Below are positions 37,481-49,547 of a stretch of DNA of 64,000 nucleotides, piece after piece (position 1 is the stretch's first letter; each line of letters starts with the position of its first letter). Made by a program: the position numbers and the translations under genes. The DNA is from Torreya grandis (lineage: Eukaryota > Streptophyta > Pinopsida > Cupressales > Taxaceae): NCBI GenBank assembly GCA_037957365.1, contig JARHVA010000021.1, positions 2,838,501 through 2,902,500 on the forward strand, read 5' to 3'. A model generated the notes under the pieces. It did no database searches and was not told where the DNA came from. It was given only the letters and a program-made list of their open reading frames with translations.

Positions 37481-38049
37481 TAGAATAGTGGAGGTTTCTT
37501 AGTCCTAGTATATATTTCAAAAATGATATTAAGGACATTTGAAAGGACAACATGATTATGAATTTTACTTGAAGATTAAGGACTAGTAGGAATAGTGGAC
37601 AATTGATTTTGTTACAACTCTTTTTGGCCAGGCATATGAAGGACATCCCACAAAGAGATTGATGATTTGGAAATTTTTAAAGAATACACTATGTTTAGGG
37701 CATTAGTACTCACATTTTATTGAGTCATTTGAGGCAAATAATTTCTTATAACTTGATGAATAGAGGCACCTTGAGTATACCTTACCACATTTTGACTTGA
37801 ACAAGGTGTAGGAGCTTTTGGAACTATCACACTTGTAACCATGCTTTGCTACCTTAGAGGATGATTGGATGAGCTTCTAGGCATGCTATTATCACCTCAT
37901 AGATCCTTCCTCTTGGATTTTGTATTGTATACAATATATACTCCTTGATTGAGTACAAAAGTGTCATCCACCCAGAAGTTGGTGAGACTTTCTCCATGAG
38001 GCTACCAATCCTCATTTGTTTGCATCATGACCTCATCTTCAACTGATAA

Positions 38050-39242
38050 GAGAGGAGTAACTCCTCATTTAGAAACAATAGCTTGCTCTCCATTCTCATT
38101 TTCATTCACAAATTGGAATTTATACTAATTTTATCCTTGTACCAAGTTGTTATGCACCGATACAATCTCTCTTGCATTGGTGGTGGAGTTGGGATTGTAG
38201 ACATTAACAGGCCTATTGAAGTCAGGCTTCCCCTAACCTCTTCATCTTCCATACTGTTGTTGATAAGGATGAAAATTTTGATAGGCACCTTGTTGTATAT
38301 TAGCTTTCCTAAGTTTAGATCTTATCATTTAAATTTTTTCATATGGATCCATGACATATTCTACCTTCTTAGGAACAACCTTAGGCTTGGTGTTGGCATT
38401 AGGAATTTGGGCCACATCTGGGGTATTAGCATAAGTTTGATATAATGGGTGCATAAACACCTTAGGAGGAAACCTTACAACTTGGATGAGACCATTCTTA
38501 GCTTTTATATCAAGTTCATATGCTTCAAGAAGAGTGGAACCCTCATGGATTGAATCATGATATAAATTTTAGTACCAATGGCTCTCAAGTAGGTAGTGAA
38601 CATAAAACTAGGAGCTGGCCTCATAGGAGGAGGAAATCTAAACCAATTATTTTGAAACCTCTAATTAAAGTCATGTATTATTTATTTATATCTTCTTTTT
38701 ATCACATTGATCTGATGTATGAGAGAGGCATGGTCACTTTCATTTCCAAACCTTGAGGTCAACAACACTCCAAAATCATCCCATGATGTGATGCATCCAC
38801 CTTCTAGATTCCTATAACAATCAAGAGGTTTACCTCTAAGGGACATGGAAAGGAGTCTAATTTAAATGCTCTCTTGAGTGACATTGTGGAATATACAAAA
38901 TTTGAAAGCATCCCTAATGTGTTCACTAGGTGTAAGATGAATCTCACCATTGAATATGGGTATAACTTTTATGGAATTAGGAGGAATGGCATCATATGCT
39001 TGAAGATGAATTGGATTTTTAGTATTGAAGGTAGGGAAGGAATGAGGTCTCACCAAGTATTATTCAAGATCTTCAATTTATTCAACTTCTTCACTCTCTT
39101 GGCTTACATGGCTAGAAAAATCCTCTTGGTCCTCAAAGGGTAGATTAGGATGAGGATATTAAACTTCAAGAGGAAGTTCATGATGAATAGGTGGATTAAT
39201 GGGGTTCAACACTCCTCTAGATGATGACCTAGTGATAACCAT
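38050..39242 (-). pseudogene. Element L gag remnant
   Basis: Minus strand, from ATG 39242-39240 (MVITRSSSRGVLNPINPPI), about 50 bp past the primer site. The capsid part reads YDAIPPNSIKVIPIFNGEIH then LTPSEHIRDAFKFC (39000-38900), followed by RLLSMSLRGKPLDCYRNLEG and ITSWDDFGVLLTSRFG (about 38850-38740). This matches the Retrotrans_gag layout of Tat/Ogre-type elements ('F.G....TPeEHl..F', 'F..SL.GkA..W...L', 'sw..f...F'). Several stops follow, and a Pro-rich tail ends near 38106. It would form the capsid of the particle. Confidence 0.8.
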
Positions 39243-39291
39243 GAATTATGAAAGCAATTTTATGAAAAAAAATGGCCTTGAACTATATTTA

Positions 39292-39308
39292 CCTTGATGG
39301 AGTCACCA
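39292..39308 (-). other. Element L primer binding site (possibly tRNA-Arg type)
   Basis: On the minus strand the sequence after the 5' LTR reads TGGTGACTCCATCAAGG. It resembles TGGCGACTCC-type sites of Tat/Ogre elements, which I recall as complementary to an arginine tRNA. Element B has a related site (TGGGTGATTCCACTAGG). The tRNA identity is inference. Confidence 0.55.
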
Positions 39309-41800
39309 AATACTAAGTAGCACACCAATTTATAGCTGATGTTGTCAAGACCAACATTCACCTTGACAAGTTATCTTGAAGACATTGGGTCCCACCGAGC
39401 ATTACATAAATATTGTCATAAAATATTAAAAACTATAAGATGTTTTTCAAGCCTCTTAAATATTTGGGAAACATGGAAACACTTTCAAGTATGTGGGTGT
39501 ACCTATGGTGGATGTGAGCCTCTAGATTTAAGCACTAGCTCCCTGAATGTATTTTGAAATGCTTATCACCTATATAATGCTTGATTATGGGGAAAAGAGT
39601 TAAAAAATTGCATTAAATTAACCTATTATAAGGGGTTGATACACTAATATGTTTTCCACATGACCATCATACTTCATTCACTAAGAATCAAGACACACAA
39701 ACTAGTTTATAAGTCCTAGAAGGTTTCTAACATGAATATTTCAATATAGAGATGAGATGTATGAAGAAGCACAAGGAAATTGAACCAAAGGGTAGATTTA
39801 AAAATCCAAGGAAAATAATAAACTTTAAATTATATTAACACATTTGAATACACTCTATATGACCTATTGGAATAGGAACTCTTGCACAAACATGAAAGGA
39901 TAAGGGAAGAAAGGATAGAGAATTATCACTTTGCATCACCATACATCACTTGCACACTTACAAAATTATTCATGAAATAAAAATGAGACTTGAATTAATG
40001 TTCAAAATTAAAATACAATGTCATTCTAGTAGGGCTTTGCTATACATGGTGTGGTATTATATTATAAAACTCAAAATGGCTGCTACTTATAGAGCTTGAG
40101 AGAGAAATGAGAAAAGAGAAGTCCAAGAGTCATAAGAACACTTGTAATGATGATAAGAGGAGTTAAATATGAAAGAGAATAAATTATGAGACAAACCATG
40201 CAAGGTATGATAGGACAAATGACCCTCCAAGTTATGAAACTCATGAAATGTGGCATAGGAGTTCTCATTCTACATAAGAAAACTGCCTTCATCATGTACC
40301 ACTTTCAAAACATCCCAAAAATAACTAGGGACATATCTCATGATTTAAATTAAAGTAAGGGGTTATAGGCATTCTCCACCATGCAATTGTTTCATTCCTA
40401 ATATTCTAAAATCTTTTAGAAGTGAGCCATCACTGCCTGTAGTCTAAAAAACTCCTCTTTCACTTACCCCTCACACTTGGCCTCAATTTTCCATGAAAAT
40501 TCATAAAGAGGAGTGAATGAAACATGTCAAGACCTCATATATCCTTATATTACTTAGGTAAACTTTAAAATTCCATCCACTTAAAGTTCTCACCCTTCTC
40601 ACTATCTTGTTCACTTTGCTAGTTTTGACTGGTTGAGATGAAGCTGCTTGCATAAAAACTTGGGAGTTTTAATGAGGCATGGAATGGTCATAATTAATTA
40701 TATTAATTCTTGATATTTCTCCCAAAGTTTGTTGCATCTCTTGAAACCTCCTAGAACTTGAAAAATATCAAAAATAGTTAAGAAAACCTTATTTCCCTCT
40801 TGTCTATACAAGTAGGGAACACCTATAGTGGATGGGAAGGGTCTCTAGAGAGTACCATATAATTAATCACTTTCATTCCCATTCCATATCATTTGGATAT
40901 CTCTCCATACTTGTTTACCCAATCGGGTCCTTAATTAAGGTTTTGTAGGGTTTTAGGCTCTTTTTAATCTTAGGATTTGTAGACAAATTTCACAAAATAA
41001 ATGTTTAGAACCCCTTTAAACTTCCCCAAACTCCTTAGAATCCTATGCATAACCTCTAAGAAGATGTGAGAATACCAATCTAGCATATCGAGCTTGATAT
41101 ACCATTCTGCATAGGCTTGAGTTGTCTTTGAGCCAAAAGTGGCTTTCTTATGAACTTTTTTGCATACCAACAACTCAAAAACATACTATATTCCTATATT
41201 AACATGTTACATAGTGTTAAAATGTTAACCTAAGGTTGAAATTGACATTGACAATCCTGCTTGGGCTTTAGGCCTAAACCAGAACTAATAGACTTGTCTA
41301 CATCCTTGAAGGTCTAAACCATTGTATTGAGATTATTACTTATGTGCATATTTTATAGTTTTTTTTAAAGTGTCATTTAACCTTCCACACATCATTTCAA
41401 GGTCTTATCATCCCTTATCTCATACCCTTATCTCCATTTCCCAAAACTACAGGGTTTGTAACCTATGGAAGTACCCTCTATTTGAGATAAAATAGAGGGT
41501 ACTTACCCTATTACCTAAAAATAAGTAGATTTTGGAGGGGATCATCCAAGTGACATAGACACTATTTACCAATTTCCAACCCTTTATCACATTATTAGAC
41601 CCTTTAACTCCTTCAAAACCCAAGATAGACCCTTGGGAAAGGGACTGTGTGTAGAGTTCCACATATAGACTGAGTGCTACATTATTGGAAACTCCCTACT
41701 TTTGTTTGCATGATATGAGTGTCTCTAATTATGGTTATTATGATAATATAGTGTTAAATACGCTTTAAAACCCACTGTCATCCATACTTACATTCTCAAC
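39309..41800 (-). repeat. Element L right copy (5' LTR), piece 1
   Basis: Matches 30475 to about 32866. It ends at TCAAC (41796-41800), the target duplication of element A. Confidence 0.87.
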
Positions 41801-42274
41801 TGATCCGGGCAATAATTTGAAGACCCTTTAATGACAGTAATTCCTCAAATTTTGTATTGTTTTCATTTGTATTATCGGTGACAGTTTTGTCCTCGAGTGA
41901 TTATGTCCTCGAGCATTGTATTGTTTTAATGCTGGGACGTATGTCCACGAGTGTTGTATTGTTTTAATGTGAGCATTGTATGGTTTTTATGCTGGGACAG
42001 TAAATTGTCACCCGTTAATTCCTCAAGCCATGCAATCTCCTGAGGTTGTTTTCTAAAATATGTATAAATGCATTGTAACCCAAAAAGGGAAGGCAAACAT
42101 CTCTTCTCAAAGATAATCGTATGTTTTGGCAAGACATCTCTTCCCAGAGATAATCCTATATTTTTATTGCGATCTGTAAGTAATACAATGTCTCTTCTCA
42201 GAGAATTCATTATTATTGTGTTATTTTTGTGCTATTGCAATCTTCGTCAACCAAAACTTCTGAGTTTTGGATCA
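41801..42274 (+). repeat. Element A 5' LTR
   Basis: 474 bp, TGATCC...GGATCA. It carries a roughly 38-bp internal duplication (about 41905-41970; repeated 'attgtattgttttaatg') that the 3' LTR lacks. 'aaatatgtataaatgc' near 42055 could serve as a TATA region. Confidence 0.93.
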
Positions 42275-42275
42275 G

Positions 42276-42288
42276 TGGTATCAGAGCA
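42276..42288 (+). other. Element A primer binding site (tRNA-iMet type)
   Basis: TGGTATCAGAGCA, one base after the LTR end, complementary to the 3' end of initiator methionine tRNA. Confidence 0.95.
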
Positions 42289-42398
42289 GTTTGTCTTGAG
42301 AGTGTATGTTCCTGAGGACGAGGTCAGGACACATGAAACTTGGGTGGGAAGTGACAGAGCTTCCAAATGCTCCACCTGTGCACCCCAAATGACCTCAA

Positions 42399-43320
42399 AT
42401 GGTGAACAACACCGAGACATCCGATCCTTTCAAGGAAATGGTGAATGAAGCCCTCCAGTGGCAACAAGCGCAGATGCTCCAACAATTTGCTCAAATTCTT
42501 CAAACACTTCCAATGGGAAATTCTGGCTCTATGACTACACATTTGGGCTCCTCATCGAGGAAGCTTCCTTTCAGTGCCCCAACACCCTTCAAGGTTTAGG
42601 TAAATTTTGATATTCCCACATTTGAAGGAAAAATCAATGCTGATGTAGTGGAAAATTGGTTGGATCAACTGTCATCCTACTTCTTTGTAAATAAGTTCAT
42701 TGATGGAGAAAAGATCACTTTTGCTCTTTTGAAATCATCATTGCCCATGAAAAACTGGTGGGAAGTGTACAAAAAAAGGTTCAGAATGGATATCATTGGC
42801 CTTGGGGTGGAACCCACCTAGGATGATTTTATGGAAGCAGTAAAAGAATAATACTATCCCATCGACGCGTATGATGATCTGTACATACAGTGGTAATAAC
42901 TTCACCAAGGCAAGGACCAATCTATGCAAGATTACATAGACACTTTCGATTCTTTGTCTGCAAGACTAGGCATTGAAGAAAGTGAGAAACATAAAACTCT
43001 CAAATATCGTGGTGGACTACAATGGTACATCTGGGGGGAAATGGATCTCTTCAATTTGGAAACCATCGGTGAGGCATACAAGTTTGTAGTAAAGATTGAG
43101 TAAAGGATAGAAGAATGGATATAAAGAATTAGTCTTCACAATGGAAAAGTGATAACGAAGGTCAAACATGAGGCCAAAATTGGAAGCAAAAAGAAGGAAA
43201 GACCAAGAAGTGGTGTGGTTATCACAAATCTAGAACTCACTCCAAAGAAGAATGTCGAGCTATCAAATCACTACTTTCTGAGTCACCATCCACAACATCT
43301 ACTGCTCTACCTCATACAAA
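42399..43320 (+). pseudogene. Element A gag remnant with zinc-knuckle-like motif
   Basis: Starts at ATG 42399 (MVNNTETSDPFKEMVNEALQ), 111 bp past the primer site. The frame reads FDIPTFEGKINADVVENWLD near 42608, FALLKSSLPMKNWWEVY, DQSMQDYIDTFDSLSARLGI near 42920 and LETIGEAYKFVVKIE near 43060, the Retrotrans_gag layout. A motif WCGYHKSRTHSKEECR (about 43209-43260) is the C-x3-H-x4-H-x4-C knuckle-like box common in plant Ty3 gag. Stops (mostly TAG at likely Gln or Trp positions) and frame changes break it. Confidence 0.85.
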
Positions 43321-43379
43321 CCCTGCAGTCAAAGAGGTTGAAGAAGAAATTATAGATGCTGATCCTAAAGCCATTGTAG

Positions 43380-44085
43380 CTTCATCACAGACACATGACG
43401 AGATGCTAGATGACAAGGAAAGGTTGTTTCACTCTAAGTTATGGGTGAAAGGTAAGCCTCTGCATTTCATTCTTAATAGCGAAAGTCAAAAGAATTTAAT
43501 CTCTACTAATGTTGTGAAAAGCCTAAATCTATCCATGAAGCCTCACCCAAAACCATGTAGTATTGGATGGTTGAGCCCAGGGAGAGACCTCCGTGTCACC
43601 CACCAATGTCTTCTCTCATATGCAATACAACCTTTCCAAGATGAGGTCTTATGTGATGTGGTCAATCTAGATGTTTGTGATGTACTCTTTGGTCAGCCAT
43701 TCATGTATGATCGACATGGTATATATGAATCAAGAACTAGATGGATCACTCTCACTCTTGGAACACAACACTATAGGGTACCAGAAGTACCACCTTCCAC
43801 ATCTGTCTCTCTACTTAGTGCCAAGAAATTTGTTTTCATGGTGGTCAAGCCACAAGAATCCAAAAGGGCCGATGTTATAGCCCTGACAACACAACAACAA
43901 AAGCAAATAGATACCACCCTGAAGAAGTTCACAGCCTTCCATCCACAAACTGATGGTTAGACAAAAATGGTGAACAATCAGGCCCCGCACAGTTCCATAA
44001 ACCACAGTCCCTTCCAAGTGTGCAACGAGAATCAAATCAAGACACAAATACCACACTTGATGGGGAACAGTGACACAATGGGGAC
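43380..44085 (+). pseudogene. Element A protease joined to integrase tail by deletion
   Basis: A 185-codon open frame (43403-43960) begins MLDDKERLFHSKLWVKGKPL and continues HFILNSESQKNLISTNVV; the protease active site DSGS has decayed to NSES. The rest of the protease reads CDVVNLDVCDVLFGQPFMYD. Near 43930 the text passes straight into FTAFHPQTDG, the motif near the end of Ty3 integrase cores, then a stop, TKMVNN and QAPHSSINHSPFQVC. The whole RT and RNase H and most of integrase are absent, and a second smaller deletion removes the stretch between NN and HSSI. This is the internal-deletion form of a once larger element. Confidence 0.9.
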
Positions 44086-44096
44086 CATTTATTTTT

Positions 44097-44109
44097 AGGG
44101 AAGAAGGAA
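44097..44109 (+). other. Element A polypurine tract
   Basis: AGGGAAGAAGGAA, all purine, directly before the 3' LTR start at 44110. Confidence 0.9.
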
Positions 44110-44545
44110 TGATTCAGGAAATAGTTCGAGGACCCTTCGGTGATAGTAATTCCTCAAATTTTGTATTGTTTTCATTTTGTATTGTCGATGATAGTTTTGT
44201 CCTCGAGCGATTATGTCCTCGAGTGTTGTATTATTTTAATGCGAGCGTTGTATGGTTTTTATGTTGGGATGGTAAATCATCACCCATTAATTCCTTGATC
44301 CATGCAATCTCTTGAGGTTGTTTTCTAAAATATGTATAAATGCATTGTAACCCGAAAAGGGAAGGTGGACATCTCTTCTCAGAGATAATCGTATGTTTTG
44401 GCAAGACATATCTTCCCAGATATAAACCTATATTTGTATTGTGATCTGTAAGTAATACGACATCTCTTCTCAAAGAATTCATTGTTATTGTGTTGTTTTG
44501 TGCTATTGCAATCTTCATCAACCAGAACTTTTGAGTTTTGGATCA
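44110..44545 (+). repeat. Element A 3' LTR
   Basis: 436 bp, TGATTC...GGATCA, matching 41801-42274 apart from the 38-bp duplication and scattered changes. Confidence 0.94.
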
Positions 44546-44550
44546 TCAAC

Positions 44551-46880
44551 CCCTATCCTTGCTCAACTAGGTCTGCATGATAAACTGATTGTGTTTTCTA
44601 TTTTTCTCCTTCAAAGGTGACCCTTGTAGGTGATCTTTCACTATTTAGGATTTAAACACAATAAATAAGACCTATTTGATTATTTATTATGTAATTATAA
44701 GTTCATATATGTCATCCTCAAGAATTACAGCTTCTTACCTCACTGTTATGTCACTATCAATTTAAGGTGGGGAGTTCTGTAGGTGAAACTACATGCTTTA
44801 GGTCTTGTTTACATGTTTTATGTTCTCCTTGAAGTTACCTAAACCATACCATAGTTACACTTTTTCACATTATGCCTTGACTGAGGCCCATCATCAAGAC
44901 TATCTAGCCTAATCTTCATGATGACCCTACAACCAGTCTGTAAATATCCATTTTGTGATAAAGGGGAACCCTGCAAGTGTTCTATATATCAAATGTTTGT
45001 GTTAATATATATAATTTTTTAAGAATTGAAATCAATTACATAATATGTTCATGCCAAACTAATCACCAAGATAGCTAACTTTAGGACATTGTTGACTACA
45101 ATCAACAGTAATAACCCTGTTAGAGCAATAAAGGGACCTACAGGTGGTATTGTAAAGTCATATTCTATATTTTAACTTATGTGGATGAAATATTAAACAT
45201 AATTTATCTCCCTTACAACATTAAATATCTCCTATTATGAATACATGTCTATATGCTACCACTTGAGGGGTATGGGTCATGAAGCTCAAATTCCTGTAGA
45301 TAATGTTGAAATTTATCAGTGGGTGAAAGTGTGACTTTAAGGCTTCCAAACAACACTTCTTTTTAGATACATATTCATTTCCTTTTGCATGGTCACACCC
45401 CTATGTGTATGATACAATATATCACATTTATTTTTATCTAAACCCTTTTCAAAATTGATATATGGCCTCAATAGAATGGTTTAGGGCTTTGTTTTGTGCT
45501 TTTTAGGGATTCTATCCCTGAGTTATAATCATCAACTTCTTGAAGTAGGTTTTCAATATTATATTAAAAATTATCACTTCATAATGATTTTAATATTCTC
45601 CCTCACATCTTTGTCACCCAAGTAAAGTTTAAAAAACATGTTCCAATCCCCTCTATGAGGCATTTAAGGTCTCTGTGGTGCCACTTGTAGGTGGACTTTT
45701 ACATGTATGCAGGCAGTGAGTAGTACTGTAGGCAGTGTGCAAGATATATATACTTGTAATAAATTATATACCCTCAAAAGATCTACAAATTCACTCTTAA
45801 CACTTTGAAGGATTTTAAATAGGTATTAAGGCTCTCATTCCAACATGACATTCTCCTAAGAGATTCCTATGTACGTTCATCAATGGTAGAAGACTAAGTG
45901 TTTATTAGAACTTGTCTTCTCATGTTATTTATGCCATTTGGGGATTAACTTGTTTATAAATGTTCTAATATCATGATTAACACCTCATATCTCTTCATTA
46001 ATTCTTCATGAGTGTTATATAGACCTTAATTACATGTAACTCACCATAATTATGAATGAACCTTTTGCAGGAACCTTGGTTGTATAGGAGGTGTAGTTGT
46101 CACAACTGGTTGCATACCATTTGTAGAAATCAAGTTTATTTTACATGTTTTAATGAGATATTCAACATATTAAAACTATTTACTACCCTATGAATGTGCT
46201 AAAGAACTTGACACAACTCACTCAGTTGACTGTGCATGATAGTCATGAGACAAATTAATTGTATGTCACTTATGACTGCAATTCTAAGGAAGATTGATTT
46301 AGAGAATGAGATTTAATGGGAGGGGAACAAGAGAAAAATTGAAAAATGTAAATAAACATATAATTATCCTCTAAAACCATTACCAAGGAATGAATATTCT
46401 ACAGATAGTGGAAACCTGCCTGTCATCCCCAATGAGACCAACTTGCAAACTTGAGATGTTTGGATTATAAAAACACATTAAAACATGAAAAAAATCATGG
46501 AAAATGTGTGAGAAATATTACCATTTCCTATATATTAAATTACATTATCTATATTGTATGGAACTATCCATATGAGAAGGAAACCTGCAGGGTATGGGGT
46601 TTAACAAGTAGAAAAACATAGTTAACTTGTAAAGGATGGTTCATAAATAAATAGTGACAAATAATTTAAATATTATTATTAAAATTAATTTATATGAGTT
46701 TAATATCACCCCCAAAATGCATTTCATCTGAAACTTCTCCAACTGGTCATACCAAGCATAAACCTATTGACTATTTTTACATGTTTAGAAGGGAGATGAA
46801 GGAGAAGATCAGTTTTTGACCATTTTTATCACTTTAAAAGATAATAAAGTGCTGAAATGAATCCATGGAATTTTAATAGT
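44551..46880 (-). repeat. Element L right copy (5' LTR), piece 2
   Basis: Continues the L LTR after element A and matches about 32872 to 35215 of the left copy. It ends at the insertion point of element B (AATAGT near 46875-46880). Confidence 0.88.
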
Positions 46881-46882
46881 GC

Positions 46883-49206
46883 TGTTCCAAAAATCCATCA
46901 CTCATTTCTGGGGACAACATATCAACTATTTTGGTCTTGTAGACCAAAATTCTCTCTTCCCTTCTCAAAAAATGTTCTGAGTATTCAAATTCTTCAATTA
47001 TTCGAGTCTTCTTAGCTAGAGAACTCGTAGGTTCAACAGGCAGGCTTTCTCATAAAGAAGTTCCAACACTTAGGCATTTTCAAGGTTTGTTCAATGCCAA
47101 AGTTCAATCAAAAGACCTATCGACAGGCTTCAAATAAAATATTGAACTATTGAACCCCGCCTCCAAAGGTTCAACGGGTTCAATAGGTTAAACGATATAG
47201 GTAGACTTAAAAGAGTTAATCACTTCAGCAAGTTCAAAGTTCAACAGCTTCAAAGGACTTAAAGAAAAGAAGGCTTCAAAGAGTGAAGGTTGAACCATTG
47301 AACTGTTGAACCTTGAACCAAAATGGTTCAACGAGTTTAAAGGTTCAACGAGTTCAATAAGATCAAAAGACTTAAACGAAAGAAGAATTTGAAGAAGAAA
47401 GATTGAACCATTAAACCATTGAACCTTGAAGTAAATGGTTCAAATTTTTAAGGTTCAATGAGTTCAATAAAGTTAGAAAGAATTAGAAGAACAAAGGATT
47501 TGAAGAACAAAGAACGAACCATTGAACCATTAAACCTTGAACCAAAAGAGTTCAAAGTTCAAAGGTTCAACGAGTTCAATAGAAAAGAAAAGGATCCAGA
47601 AACTTTGAAGGACCAAAGAATTCTGAGAAAGAGAATGAACCATTGAACTTTGAACCAAAATGGTTCAAAGTTCAAAGGTTCAAGGAAGCTTCGAGCAAAG
47701 GAAGGAAGTGGAAAATTCCAGAGACAAGTTCGAAGAGATGGTTCAACTAAAGACCAAACAAGCGATTGAACCAAAGAAGTGATTGAACCAAGGAGCTGAT
47801 AGGACCACCCAAACCATTGAACCAATGAACTCTCATGGTTCAAAGGTTCAAGGTTTAACGTGGTTCAAATGACCAAGTGACCATTGACGTCCCCATAGAC
47901 ATCAAATTCAAGGTAACAAAATGCCCATTTATTTTCAAATGTGGCACAAACCTAAGAACAAACTCAGTGACTAGCTGAAGAAGAAGCCAAAAGAGCCTAT
48001 AGAAAGAAAAGAGATATCCCAAGAGCTCAGATCATGAGGAAGAGATAAAATGTGTTAAGAGAAGAGGGAATAAGAGGGAAAGACTAGAAATATATGTGCA
48101 AGAGTTATTTCTAGTTGGTGAAACAGTCCACCAAGTGGACATCAGAGAGAATGAGCACTCAAGGACATAGCCTATTTTTCTCCATTGAGTAAAGGCAAAG
48201 TGGACAACTACACAAATATTAGGAAGAGGACCAAGTGGCCTATACTTTGGAGGAGACATTTGAGATGAATTGACATGCCACAGTTAAGGCCAATACCCTG
48301 TTACAGCATGGCCCCTTGACAGAACTGAAAATACATTCAAGGCATTCAATGTAGCATGGGCCATTCCATGAAACAAAGCACTAAGTCTTTCTTGATTTCT
48401 ATATATTTTAATCTCTTATTTTATGCAAAGGAGATCTTTTTGTTATCAAAATCAAAACTCTACCCAGATTGAAAGGCATTACTGAGACTTTGAGCTCAGA
48501 TTATCAATCATATTTCATTATTTGAATGAGAAAATAAGTGAACTTTCAAACTTTATGCTGGAATAGCTTGTGTTGTTGAGGAAATTGTTCTTATTCCTAT
48601 TTCCTAAATGCATTCTTGTCCATTTAATTAAATAAGTAGAACTAGTGGAAGTAAGTAGGAAGGTGTCCTGAAGCCAACTATGGAGAGACTTTGTGCTGCC
48701 ACAATTGTCTTTAGTGTGTGTGTTTTCAGTTTGTTCCTATGTAAAGTATCTTGGGATGACTTTGTGCCCCCATTGTCCTTCATATTTCACTCTTTGGCAG
48801 TTGAGGTGGAGACTTTGTGCTACACCTCATTCTGCTGGTTATTGCACCCTATTACATTTACTTATTAGTTACCTACCAGAAAGAATTCTTGTTGTGTGCT
48901 GTAGACCACTTCTAAAAGAAGAGAAGTGCCTTTAGTGTTTTCACCAAAATTCTCCTATGTCTGTAAACATCATCTCTAAAAAAAGAGAGATGGATGGTGT
49001 TGTCCTACCCTTGAGTGTTATTTTCTACTTATATATATAGTATATAACACCTCATATTTATAGGGAACCTCCCCTTGATGAGAGGAGAGATTTGTCCCCT
49101 TTTGATGTGGTAAACCTGTACATTTGGCTGATCAATCTCCTTATGTTGTGGTTGAAACAACTTATTTTGCCCATTAGTTAGCTAGTAACAAATTATTCAC
49201 CCAATA
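46883..49206 (+). repeat. Element B 5' LTR
   Basis: About 2.3 kb, matching 55378-57725. It contains the GGTTCAA/TTGAACC array (47100-47870). Short open frames at 48680-48935 recur only partly in the other LTR (57275-57532) and have no domain. Confidence 0.9.
47100..47870. repeat. Palindromic TTGAACC/GGTTCAA array, 5' LTR copy
   Basis: The heptamers TTGAACC and GGTTCAA, and one-base variants, recur dozens of times, arranged as repeated blocks of TTGAACCATTGAACC followed by GGTTCAAAGGTTCAA. Successive blocks start near 47291, 47401, 47514 and 47633, a period of about 110-120 bp. Since the two words are reverse complements, each block can fold back on itself. Confidence 0.9.
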
Positions 49207-49547
49207 GTTTTGGGTGATTCCACTAGGAAAGAACGCACAGTTTGAAGCCTTAAGCTTCAAATTGAAGCAGTTCTAGTTCTTTTCCATTTTTAATTTACAA
49301 TTTGGCAAATCCATGGTATACAAAAAGCTAGAGGTCTAAAGGTATTGTTGACCCTGTATTCAAGTTGGCACAACAAAGTGATTTTGACCTGTTTCTTTCT
49401 CCATCTCACCTTCAGCAAACTAGGAGTTTTCCTCCTACAAAATTTAGGTCTCCATTACTAGGCAAAACATCCATTTTTACTGTTAGTAGAGCTTTATCAA
49501 TACATACCCCTTAGACATTTGTTATCCCTCCCTTTAGTAGTCAAATC
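49207..49547 (+). other. Element B primer site and leader
   Basis: TGGGTGATTCCACTAGG (49211-49227) follows the LTR end and resembles element L's TGGTGACTCC site, possibly an arginine-tRNA primer. The rest (to 49547) is untranslated leader with no feature. Confidence 0.6.

Larger units (their letters stand above)
41801..44545 (+). mobile_element. Element A: short Ty3 deletion derivative nested in L's LTR
   Basis: LTRs 41801-42274 (474 bp) and 44110-44545 (436 bp), starting TGATCC or TGATTC and ending GGATCA. The element is flanked by a perfect 5-bp target duplication TCAAC (41796-41800 and 44546-44550). Removing it restores the L LTR text 'cttaacccctatccttgc' seen at 32862. The interior is 1.84 kb: tRNA-iMet primer site, gag, protease, then a fragment of the integrase tail, then a purine tract. 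RT, RNase H and most of integrase are missing, so it could move only with enzymes from another element. Confidence 0.95.

Noticed and set aside
42068..42448. 126-codon + strand open frame
   Set aside because: It crosses the 5' LTR, primer site and leader of element A; no domain, and the LTR part is not kept open in the 3' LTR.
47100..47870. CRISPR-like or satellite array
   Set aside because: The repeats are short palindromic words in blocks of variable length without unique spacers, they lie inside an LTR, and the genome is eukaryotic.
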